NCBI GenBank assembly: GCA_045644325.1
Contig: JAZRGT010000074.1
Span: 1 to 56,684 of the forward strand
DNA: 56,684 bases
Origin: CAG-390 sp045644325
GTDB taxonomy: Bacteria; Bacillota; Clostridia; Oscillospirales; CAG-272
Direction: 5' to 3'
Both the position numbers and the translations under genes were made by a program. The notes under the pieces are model-generated. The model saw only the letters and a list, made by a program, of their open reading frames with translations, ran no database searches and had not been told where the DNA came from. This document shows, piece after piece, positions 26,326 through 33,894 of this stretch. The stretch's first letter is position 1. Every line of letters begins with the position of its first letter.

Positions 26326-28914
26326 TTATTTTTTAAATTTTCTTTTCTTGGTTATCAGAGCCGCTGCGGGAAGAACTGCGGCAAGCGGTGCGGCGGCAAG
26401 AGAACCGCAGCCCGAGGTCTTTACCTCTTCGGTCTCGGTGATCGGCTCACTTTCGACGGGGGCGGGGGTTGCCTTGGCGGTAAAGCTGTATTTGAAGCGT
26501 CCGCCGGGTGCGACGTCGCCCGAGGTATAGAAGTCGAGGATATCGCCCGAGAAGCGGGTATAAACGTACTTATCCGTGTTCTCCGTTGCCTGATCGTCCT
26601 CGTCGTGGACGTTATCGGTCACGGCGAAGTTCAGAGTGAACTCCTCACCCTCGATGCCGAGTGCCGATTTCGGGATCTCGACCTGAAGGTATCTTCCCTG
26701 CACCGAGTATGCGATATCGGCAACCGCTTCGCTTTCGTAGCCGCTTTCCGTGAAGCGTTCGAGGACCGCTATGCTCTCGCTCTTCGGCGAGGTCTTGTTG
26801 ATAACGTAATTGAAGGACTCCCATCCGCCCTCTCTGCCCTCGACGTCGAGGTAGATATTCATCCAGAGGGGATCGGTGTAGGGCGAAATATTCTCCGCGC
26901 ACTCGACGAGGATGTAAACATTCTTATCATCCCTTGCCATCTGCGCGCCAATGATATCGTTTCTGCCCGAATAGTCGCGGTAGGTCAGCTCGCCGTAGCC
27001 CTTCGCCTCGCGGTCGCCCGTGTTGCCGATGTAGGAGGCATAGTAGGGAGCGACGTTCTGCCACTGCGCCGTGCCCGCGCTGACGTCAATGCTCGTCTTG
27101 GCACTCGCTTCGGGGATCGGGCGCACGCCCTTATACTGTCTTACGAAATTGACGAACTGATAGTAATATGCATCGCCGAGGACTCCGCGCGAGGGCTCGA
27201 TATCGCGGCTGTTTTCGGCGTTGTACTGATCGGGGAATGCGTTTTTCACGCCCTGCCACTCATCGTATCTGCCCGCGATCCACTCGTTATATCCCGTGAC
27301 GAAAATGACCTTGGGATCGACCTCGAGCGCGTAACCAAACTGCTCGGCGAAGTTCGCGCCCTTGAGGATCGCGTTTTCGCTTGTGTCGTAGCCCTTCGAG
27401 GTATAGGTTCTGCCCGTGTTGTTCGGGCCGTTCATCGCGGAGAGCTGATGGGTGACGAAATTGTGATTCTGCGAAACGCCGACCGAGATCTGCTCGACGA
27501 TTCCCGCGTCCTCATCCTTATAGTTCGAATAATACTTCGCCTGAGGATATGTCGAGAGCCAGCCCCAATTCTTATAATTCGGGAGCTTATTTATGTAACC
27601 GGGATAATTGTTTCGGAATGTAAAGAAGGATCTTATCTCGCTCTGCAAGCCGTCCTTTTTATCGAGCTTGCTCTGGTGCGCCATAAGCATCGGTTTGCCT
27701 TCGAACCAGAACCAGAGAGAGGAATATTTTCCGTCGCGGTAGATGTCGGTATAAAGCATCTTGAGCTGCGCGACGGCATCGTCGTTTGCCGCGAAGGGGA
27801 GCATAAAGGACACCTTCGGTGTCGCAACGCCGTCCTTCTGCGCCTGACCCCAAGCTTCAAACAGCGGAATATAGCTGTCACGCCAGGTGAACTGACCGTT
27901 GGTGTTGTCGGTGAAAACGGTATCAACGAGGGCGTTTGCGAGCATTTCCGACTGACGGCGGAGCACCCACTCGTCGTTGGTGCGGTAATAGCCGTAGATC
28001 GGCTCGTCCCAGAAATGGTTGTAATATCCGACGGGCCAGCCTTCGTAGCTGTAATCGTTAACTATCTTTGAAATATCAACGCCGCGCGCCGCCTCGGCAT
28101 CAAGGAACTGTTGCACGTTGAAGTGGTTCGCGTTGCCCTGCGAGGCGTGCCACGTCCAATAAAAGAGTGCAAGAATTTTATCGTCGCGCGGGTCGCCGAC
28201 GTCGGCGTTGGTCAGCGCCTTTCTGCCGAGCGAATCGGTAAACACCCATGTGTCGGGCATAACGTCGTTTTTGAGATAGAGGCTGTCCTGCGGCAGACCG
28301 TGAGCAGAAAGGTCGGTCATATCCGCGGTATTTTCCTCATAAACGGGCGCCTCGCCGTAGAGAAGAGCCGTGCTTTCGCATTCTTCAAAGATATCCTTTT
28401 CGTTGCCTTCAACTTCAAGTGTCATAAGCATATCCCCCTTAACTTCAACTCCGTCGGTGTATCGGAATCCGCGGCTGACCGAATTGTTATCGGCGCACCA
28501 GCATCCTACCGTGCCCGACACGCGCTCGATAGCGAAAAAGTATTCGCCCGCGGGTTGTTTTTCAAAATATAGCCAATTCGTTGCGTTGTCCTGAAGCGCG
28601 GTAAATTCCTTCGTTGCAAAGGGTTCTGCCGCAACCGTTGCGCCGTACGTTCCCTTCCATTCGTAAGCCGAAATATAAGCGGAATATTTACCGCTGACCG
28701 ACCACGTCGGCATAGTGAAGCCAACGCCCGAAACAGGTACTTTGACTTTAACTCGCATACCCATAATGCCGACGCCCTCGCCGATCTGCATAGCCGCCGA
28801 TTGAGTCGAATACGCTTTGATCTGCGCCGCGGCGGAGGGCAGAATGCCTATCGGGAGCATTGAAAGAGCCAACACGATGACCGCCGCCTTTAATATTCTT
28901 AATTTAATTTTCAT
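26326..28914 (-). CDS. large secreted GH71/GH99-like carbohydrate-active protein
   Basis: An 862-residue secreted protein. The signal peptide (about 1-30) is followed by a beta-rich domain (about 35-190), then a TIM-barrel-like domain (about 240-560) with ALFYWTWHASQ, DEPIYGYYRTNDEW, TVFTDNTNG, WFWFEGKPMLMAHQ and FVTGYNEWIAG, resembling GH71/GH99-like glycan hydrolases. A C-terminal sandwich (about 630-810) with VDVEGREGGWESF and YLQVEIPKSALGI resembles a CBM9-type sugar-binding domain. It ends with a Pro/Glu linker, SGCGS, a hydrophobic stretch and KKRKFKK, a likely surface anchor. It overlaps the APH gene by 4 bases (ATGA). Family call is moderate; catalytic residues are not certain. Confidence 0.7.
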   Translation of the reverse strand: MKIKLRILKAAVIVLALSMLPIGILPSAAAQIKAYSTQSAAMQIGEGVGIMGMRVKVKVPVSGVGFTMPTWSVSGKYSAYISAYEWKGTYGATVAAEPFATKEFTALQDNATNWLYFEKQPAGEYFFAIERVSGTVGCWCADNNSVSRGFRYTDGVEVKGDMLMTLEVEGNEKDIFEECESTALLYGEAPVYEENTADMTDLSAHGLPQDSLYLKNDVMPDTWVFTDSLGRKALTNADVGDPRDDKILALFYWTWHASQGNANHFNVQQFLDAEAARGVDISKIVNDYSYEGWPVGYYNHFWDEPIYGYYRTNDEWVLRRQSEMLANALVDTVFTDNTNGQFTWRDSYIPLFEAWGQAQKDGVATPKVSFMLPFAANDDAVAQLKMLYTDIYRDGKYSSLWFWFEGKPMLMAHQSKLDKKDGLQSEIRSFFTFRNNYPGYINKLPNYKNWGWLSTYPQAKYYSNYKDEDAGIVEQISVGVSQNHNFVTHQLSAMNGPNNTGRTYTSKGYDTSENAILKGANFAEQFGYALEVDPKVIFVTGYNEWIAGRYDEWQGVKNAFPDQYNAENSRDIEPSRGVLGDAYYYQFVNFVRQYKGVRPIPEASAKTSIDVSAGTAQWQNVAPYYASYIGNTGDREAKGYGELTYRDYSGRNDIIGAQMARDDKNVYILVECAENISPYTDPLWMNIYLDVEGREGGWESFNYVINKTSPKSESIAVLERFTESGYESEAVADIAYSVQGRYLQVEIPKSALGIEGEEFTLNFAVTDNVHDEDDQATENTDKYVYTRFSGDILDFYTSGDVAPGGRFKYSFTAKATPAPVESEPITETEEVKTSGCGSLAAAPLAAVLPAAALITKKRKFKK

Positions 28915-29696
28915 CCGAACACCTCATAAGCCGCAACTACGCGGAGCATATCGCGATCGAAATTCCCTCTGCCGTAGGCATCGAGAAATCTGTCGCCGTA
29001 TTCGTTCGTTTTAAGATTGTACCAAAGCGTCCAGACACCCCAGAAAAGGTCGATGTGACGGTCGCCGACACCGCCGTTCCCGACGTCGATGAAGGCGGAA
29101 AATTTCCAATCGTCGAGCATCACGTTCGGCAGGCAATAGTCGCCGTGGATGAGGGTATCGTTTTTGAGCGCGGAGCCGTATTTCTCTATAACCGCCATCG
29201 CTTCCTCTGCCGACGCGTAGCCGAAGGAATCGGGGAAGGAATCCTTATCGTAATTGCCCGTGCGGTAATTTTCAAACGCAAGCGCCGAGTAGGATTCGAT
29301 CCTGTTCTGCACGGGACAGTCGGCAAAATCCCTTTGATGCAAGCCGTAAAGCAGCTCGGCGTAGAGATCGCAGAGACGCTTCGGGTCGGAGAGATAGAGC
29401 GCGTCGGTGCAATCCTCTCCGCGCACGCGGGCGGTGAGCATATAATCGCGGTCGGTCTGCTCGAAAGCAAGTACCTTTGCACCGAGTCCGATGCTTCCGA
29501 AATACTTCGTCATCCGCGCCTCCGCTTCAAGCTCGCCGCGCTTCATGCTTTTGAGAAAATATCCGTCATCCTTATCAACAAACAGCACCTCCGCGCCGCT
29601 GGCGCATCGGCTGTCGTAGATATCCGCACCCGATAGCAAGGGACGAAGCGATTCGGGATAATTTTCGATATTTATTGTCACGGGAACTCTTTCCAT
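28911..29696 (-). CDS. APH(3')-type phosphotransferase
   Basis: A 261-residue kinase of the aminoglycoside phosphotransferase superfamily, with the length of APH(3') enzymes. Motifs: FLK near Lys49, the Brenner catalytic loop LIHGDYCLPNVMLDD (Asp186, Asn191) and the metal motif FIDVGNGGVGDRHID with Asp204. Such enzymes phosphorylate aminoglycosides, but relatives act on sugars and small metabolites. It is the promoter-proximal gene of an operon with a secreted glycosidase-like protein, whose ATG overlaps its stop codon. That makes a sugar kinase role worth considering; resistance cannot be inferred from sequence alone. Confidence 0.82.
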   Translation of the reverse strand: MERVPVTINIENYPESLRPLLSGADIYDSRCASGAEVLFVDKDDGYFLKSMKRGELEAEARMTKYFGSIGLGAKVLAFEQTDRDYMLTARVRGEDCTDALYLSDPKRLCDLYAELLYGLHQRDFADCPVQNRIESYSALAFENYRTGNYDKDSFPDSFGYASAEEAMAVIEKYGSALKNDTLIHGDYCLPNVMLDDWKFSAFIDVGNGGVGDRHIDLFWGVWTLWYNLKTNEYGDRFLDAYGRGNFDRDMLRVVAAYEVFG

Positions 29697-29728
29697 TAAA
29701 GCGCCCTCTCTTATATATAGTTAGTTTA

Positions 29729-29757
29729 ATTTTATCATATTAATAAGAAAATGTCAA
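29729..29757 (-). promoter_or_regulatory. sigma-A promoter of APH-glycosidase-lipoprotein operon
   Basis: On the minus strand TTGACA (29752-29757), 17-base spacer, TAAAAT (29729-29734) in ATATGATAAAAT. This is the same extended -10 variant as the tandem array promoters, linking the seventh paralogue to the array's expression class. Confidence 0.85.
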
Positions 29758-29849
29758 CAACAAAAACACCGCACGGCGAAAAAAATGGCTAAGTCATTAT
29801 TTTTGACGACTCAGTAGCTTTATTAAGAAAAAAATGAAGATAGAAAAGT

Positions 29850-30292
29850 AAGGTAAATTTTCGCCCGTGCGAAAATTTCCGATTTTTATTATAAAGCTCG
29901 GTACGCTTGTCTTATCTGCAGTACAGACTCCGATCTCCTCATCCACCACACGTCCGTGTGGTCCCCCTTCCCCGCTGGGGAAGGCTAATTTTGAATTTCG
30001 CTCAACTTTTCTGAACATCGCGCATCAATTATTATAAAAACAAGCAATATGCGTTACAAATTACAGTTATTGAGAAACATCAAGATATTAATGTCGAAAA
30101 TTTTCACATCACGGTACCACTATATCACAGTACCACTATAATCCATGTTCGCACTAACTAAAAAGCCTTCCCCAGCGGGGAAGGTGGCAGCCGAAGGCTG
30201 ACGGATGAGGAGATCGCCGTCTGTACTGCAGATAAAACAAGCGTATATGTGTTTTAATAAAATCTTGAATTTTCGCCTTGGCGAAAATTTTC
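29850..30292. repeat. inverted-repeat intergenic element F
   Basis: Left arm 29850-29992 and right arm about 30160-30292 match imperfectly in reverse complement. Shared blocks include ATCTGCAGTACAGAC, CGATCTCCTCATCC and TTCCCCGCTGGGGAAGGC. The outer AAGGTAAATTTTCGCC motif resembles element B and the terminator at 14174. The core has a tandem CACRGTACCACTATA repeat near 30110-30140. The TCATCC...CTTCCCC segment is of a type common in gut Clostridia. No gene seen. Confidence 0.8.
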
Positions 30293-30303
30293 CTTATAAT
30301 ATT

Positions 30304-30340
30304 CGAGGCTGAGATCGCCATAATAAGCGACTCAGCCTCG
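30304..30340 (-). terminator. terminator of XRE-cupin-synthetase gene
   Basis: CGAGGCTGAG (30304-30313) pairs with CTCAGCCTCG (30331-30340) just beyond the stop codon at 30346. The U tract is weak. Confidence 0.65.
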
Positions 30341-30345
30341 GAATT

Positions 30346-32649
30346 TTATTTATTCAGTTTAGCCAGATCGTTCTTGCGGATCTCGACTCGTCTTACCTTG
30401 CCGCTGATGGTCTTGGGAAGCTCGTCGACGAATTCCACGATTCTGGGGTACTTATAGGGTGCTGTATGTGTCTTGACGTACTCCTGAATCTCACGCTTGA
30501 GCGCATCGGTGCCCTCGGTGCCCTTTACGAGCACGATGGTCGCCTTAACGATCTGACCGCGTACCTCATCGGGTACGGGCGTGATCGCGCACTCGAGAAC
30601 GTAGGGAAGCTCCATAATTACGCTTTCGATCTCGAACGGGCCTATGCGGTAGCCCGAGGACTTGATAACATCGTCGATACGTCCGACGTACCAGAGATAG
30701 CCGTCCTCGTCCATCGTAGCCTGGTCGCCGGTATGATAGTAGCCGTCGTGCCAAGCCTCATTCGTCTTCTCATCATCGAGATAGTAGCCGATAAAGAGTC
30801 CGCAGGGGGTGCCGTCCTTGGTACGGATACAGATTTCACCCGTATCACCCGTGTTGCACTCGTTTCCGTCGGGATCGAGCACGACAACGTCGTAAAGCGG
30901 GCTCGGCTTACCCATAGAGCCGATTCTCGGAGTAGATCCGACGAAGTTTGCGATCGAAAGGGTGGTTTCGGTCTGTCCGAAGCCCTCCATGATGGTAAGT
31001 CCCGTCGCTTCCTTGAAGCGGTTGAAGACCTCGGGGTTGAGCGCTTCGCCCGCTGTCGTCGCGTACTGGATCGAGGAAAGATCGTACTTCGAGAGATCCT
31101 CCTTTATGAAGAAGCGGTACATTGTGGGCGGTGCGCAGAAGGTGGTTATGCCGTATTTCGCGAACATCGGAAGGATGTCCTCGGAACGGAAGCGGTCGAA
31201 GTCGTATGTGAAGATTGCCGCCTCGCAGAGCCACTGACCGTAGAGCTTGCCCCAAAGTGCCTTACCCCAACCGGTATCGGAGATAGTGAAGTGGAGGCCG
31301 TCGGGATTGACGTTATGCCAATGCTTCGCGGTGGGATAGTGACCGAGCGCGTATTTATAGGAATGAGTTGCGATACGGGGATAGCCTGTGGTGCCCGAGG
31401 TAAAGAGCATAAGCATCGGATCGTTGCCGCAGGGGGTATCCTCGGTGCGGTAATAATGGGTGCTGAAGCGCTCCATTTCTACGTTGAAGTCGTTCCAACC
31501 CTCCTTATTGCCGCCGACAAGTATCTTGAGCATACCGGGGAACTCTGCCGCCGCCTTTTCAGCCTCGGCGGAAACCTCTCCGTCGGCAGTGCAGACGATC
31601 GCCTTAACTCCCGCCGCCTTGTATCTGTAAGTGAAATCGTGCTCGACGAGCTGATTGGTCGCGGGGATCGCGATCGCACCGATCTTGTGAAGCGCGAGCA
31701 TACAGAACCAGAACTGATAATGACGCTTGAGAACGAGCATTACTCTGTCGCCGCGCTTGATGCCGAGCGATTCGAAATAGTTCGCGGTCTTTGCCGAATA
31801 CTTCTTCATATCGCTGAAGGTGAAGCGGCGGTCGCTCTTGTCGCCCGCTACCCACTGCATCGCGAGCTTATCGGGTGTTTTCTTCGCGATCTCGTCAACG
31901 CAGTCGAAAGCGAAGTTGAATTTATCTTCATTCTTAAAGGAAATGCCGTTGAACACGCCGTTTTCGTCATAATATGACTCGATGAAATTATCAGCAACGG
32001 TAGCTACTGCAGCTTCTTCCTTTTCAACCGCCTTTGCGGGTGTGAAGGGAACCTCGGGATATTCCTCGCTGACAAGTCCGTCCTGCGGATTGAGGACCAC
32101 GGCGTGGAATTCGCATCCGCCCTCGCTGACGGCGATCATACCGTGGGGGATGAGGGAATTATAGAAGATCGAGTCGCCCTCGTTCAGGATATCAACGTGA
32201 CTGCCGACCTGAACCTTTAAGGAGCCCTTGACGATAACGTCAAATTCCTGACCGTTATGCGAGCTGAGCTTGATCGGCGCATTCTGTTCCTCGGGGATAT
32301 AGGGAAATTTTACAAGGAAGGGCTCTGCGAGCTTTTCTTTGAATTTCGGTGCAAGGTTGTTATACTCATAACCGTGCTGTTTGAGAATCTTAAGACCTTC
32401 TCCGCGGCGGGTGATGGCAAAGGAGGTAAGAGTCGAGCTTCGTCCCTCAAGGAGGTCAACGACCTCAACGTCACACGCCTTGGCGCACTTGTAAATAAAG
32501 GTAAAGCTGAAATCGGTCTCGCCGCGCTCAAGAACAAGATAGTCCTCAAGCGAAACGCCGGTAAGCTTAGCGAGCTCTGCCGGTGTAAATCCCTTTGCTT
32601 CGCGCAGATCTTTTATTCTGCCCGCAACTTCTTTCAAACTGTAATCCAT
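30346..32649 (-). CDS. XRE HTH - cupin - acyl-CoA synthetase fusion protein
   Basis: A 767-residue three-part fusion. Residues about 6-62 form an XRE-type helix-turn-helix (VAGRIKDLREAKGFTPAELA, then a VSLEDYLVLERG recognition region). Residues 125-190 form a cupin with HNGQEFDVIVKG, GDSIFYNSLIPHG and FHAVVL. Residues about 240-767 form an AMP-binding acyl-CoA synthetase with P-loop FTSGTTGYPR (416-425), SDTGWGKALWGKL, GFGQTE, YHTGDQA and the catalytic Lys in TISGKVRR; details resemble medium-chain acyl-CoA synthetases. ATG 32649 is chosen because AAGGAG precedes it and the synthetase is full length; a frame extending to 32709 would enter the T-box terminator. Expression is governed by the T-box leader upstream. 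Substrate inferred, not shown, to be a short branched acid. Confidence 0.9.
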   Translation of the reverse strand: MDYSLKEVAGRIKDLREAKGFTPAELAKLTGVSLEDYLVLERGETDFSFTFIYKCAKACDVEVVDLLEGRSSTLTSFAITRRGEGLKILKQHGYEYNNLAPKFKEKLAEPFLVKFPYIPEEQNAPIKLSSHNGQEFDVIVKGSLKVQVGSHVDILNEGDSIFYNSLIPHGMIAVSEGGCEFHAVVLNPQDGLVSEEYPEVPFTPAKAVEKEEAAVATVADNFIESYYDENGVFNGISFKNEDKFNFAFDCVDEIAKKTPDKLAMQWVAGDKSDRRFTFSDMKKYSAKTANYFESLGIKRGDRVMLVLKRHYQFWFCMLALHKIGAIAIPATNQLVEHDFTYRYKAAGVKAIVCTADGEVSAEAEKAAAEFPGMLKILVGGNKEGWNDFNVEMERFSTHYYRTEDTPCGNDPMLMLFTSGTTGYPRIATHSYKYALGHYPTAKHWHNVNPDGLHFTISDTGWGKALWGKLYGQWLCEAAIFTYDFDRFRSEDILPMFAKYGITTFCAPPTMYRFFIKEDLSKYDLSSIQYATTAGEALNPEVFNRFKEATGLTIMEGFGQTETTLSIANFVGSTPRIGSMGKPSPLYDVVVLDPDGNECNTGDTGEICIRTKDGTPCGLFIGYYLDDEKTNEAWHDGYYHTGDQATMDEDGYLWYVGRIDDVIKSSGYRIGPFEIESVIMELPYVLECAITPVPDEVRGQIVKATIVLVKGTEGTDALKREIQEYVKTHTAPYKYPRIVEFVDELPKTISGKVRRVEIRKNDLAKLNK

Positions 32650-32691
32650 TGTTTGCGTCTCCTTTTTGACTTTGATTACCGATTTGAATAA

Positions 32692-32975
32692 AACAAAAAC
32701 CCGCCTCAAAAGAACCCCTTTGAGACGAGCAACTAACCCGCGGTACCACTCAAATTACGGAATAAATCCGTCACTTTCCGGACTCTGACAAGCCCTTTGC
32801 CTTAACGCAGCAATACGGAAGGAATCTAATCGGCATCTGCCTTTCGGTCCTCCGACTCAGAAGTGATGGGTCATAAGGGACGCTCCGCTGTTGTCTTACA
32901 CCGCCCGACAACTCTCTGTAAACCTCGCGCACCGACCGTCTTCTTCACAGTCGTTTTTGTGATATTCAAATTTTT
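32692..32975 (-). promoter_or_regulatory. T-box leader, probable isoleucine specifier
   Basis: Read on the minus strand: the T-box GAGTGGTACCGCGG at 32738-32751; an AG-bulge/distal-loop region ACAGAGAGTTGTCGGGCGGTG near 32895-32918; a candidate specifier ATC (forward GAT at 32865-32867) in ACCCATCACTTCTGAG; and a terminator stem CGTCTCAAA/TTTTGAGGCGG followed by GTTTTTGTTTT (32692-32729). The specifier alignment with the Leu leader at 37.9 kb places ATC (Ile) at the same position as CTC. T-boxes bind uncharged tRNA to prevent termination, so the downstream synthetase should rise in Ile starvation. Confidence 0.85.
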
Positions 32976-32979
32976 ATAA

Positions 32980-33008
32980 ATTATAGCACAGAAATATGGC
33001 TTTGTCAA
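32980..33008 (-). promoter_or_regulatory. consensus promoter of Ile T-box unit
   Basis: Minus strand TTGACA (33003-33008), 17-base spacer, TATAAT (32980-32985) with an upstream TGC. Confidence 0.9.
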
Positions 33009-33044
33009 TAGTTTTTTAACAGTTTTTTAATGTGGAAATATTTT

Positions 33045-33080
33045 AATATGGCGGTGGAATCAAGTTCCGCCGCCATATCA
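33045..33080 (-). terminator. terminator of the Leu T-box operon
   Basis: ATATGGCGGTGGAA pairs with TTCCGCCGCCATAT, one mismatch, directly after the amidohydrolase stop codon; a T-rich tract follows on the minus strand. Confidence 0.82.
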
Positions 33081-33085
33081 GCCTA

Positions 33086-33886
33086 TTAAGATATACCAAA
33101 CAGCTTTGCCGTGTTGTTATAAAGAATATCCTCGCGCTGCTGCTCCGTCAGGTCGAGGCGCATAAATCTTTCGATCTCGGATTCGGGAGTCCAAAGGGGG
33201 TAGTCCGTGCCGAAGAGCACGCGCTTTACTCCGTAAGCCATAATGAGCTCCTTCGCCTTTTCGGGGGTTATGGCATAGAGCGAGGACGAGCAATCAACGT
33301 AGAAGTTATCGCGCCCCGCATAGTCCCTCCAGGCATCCTCCCAGATCGACCAGCCGCCGAAATGCGCGCCGATCACGGTCAGGTTCTTGTATTGATTGAG
33401 TATCGGGAGCAGGCGGTTGGGGTTGGAATTGTCGTATCTCTTGTCGCCCGTGTGGATGAGCATAGGAAGTCTGCCCTCGCAGAGCTCATACATACGGAGC
33501 ATTCGGGGATCGTCGAGCTGAACCCTCTGAATATCGGGATGGATCTTGACGCCCTTGAGTCCGAGGGCGATGATCTCGTTTACGTCAGCCTCCATATCCT
33601 CGCTATCGTGATGAAGAGTTCCGAGGCCCGTGAAGCGTCCTCCGCTTTCGGCAACGGATGCCGCGATGAATTTGTTTATGCTCGAGACCTGCTTCGGTGT
33701 CGTTGCCACAGATTGAACTATGAAATGATCTATACCCGCCGCGCCTCCGTGCTCGAGAAGCGTTTGGATCGTGCCGTCCATGCTCGGCGGAAGTTCGTAA
33801 AAGTCAGCTGTGGCGTTCGACGCCTTTTGTGCGATCTTGTCGGGGTAGATATGACAGTGTGAGTCGATTATTCTGTATTTTTTCAT
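33086..33886 (-). CDS. amidohydrolase-family (amidohydrolase 2) TIM-barrel protein
   Basis: A 266-residue cytoplasmic metal hydrolase or decarboxylase of the amidohydrolase-related group. It starts with the metal motif IDSHCHIYP, then LKGVKIHPD, MLIHTGD, VIGAHFGGW and the terminal Asp in LFGTDYPLW, so the usual His/His/His/Asp set is present. The group includes ACMSD-like decarboxylases and various hydrolases. It starts 8 bases after the fusion synthetase gene and is the third gene of the Leu T-box operon. The substrate is unknown; an acyl or keto-acid derivative made by the upstream genes is possible. Confidence 0.85.
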   Translation of the reverse strand: MKKYRIIDSHCHIYPDKIAQKASNATADFYELPPSMDGTIQTLLEHGGAAGIDHFIVQSVATTPKQVSSINKFIAASVAESGGRFTGLGTLHHDSEDMEADVNEIIALGLKGVKIHPDIQRVQLDDPRMLRMYELCEGRLPMLIHTGDKRYDNSNPNRLLPILNQYKNLTVIGAHFGGWSIWEDAWRDYAGRDNFYVDCSSSLYAITPEKAKELIMAYGVKRVLFGTDYPLWTPESEIERFMRLDLTEQQREDILYNNTAKLFGIS

Positions 33887-33894
33887 TTTTTCAC

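Noticed and set aside
26092..28071. 659-codon plus-strand frame
   Set aside because: It lies antisense to the secreted GH71/99-like gene; the product has no signal or domain and looks like a codon-bias shadow.
28911..29696. Calling the APH-type gene an aminoglycoside resistance gene
   Set aside because: Family motifs are clear, but its operon context with glycan genes makes substrate inference unsafe.
30466..31977. 503-codon plus-strand frame
   Set aside because: It is antisense to the XRE-cupin-synthetase gene, whose motifs are intact; shadow frame.
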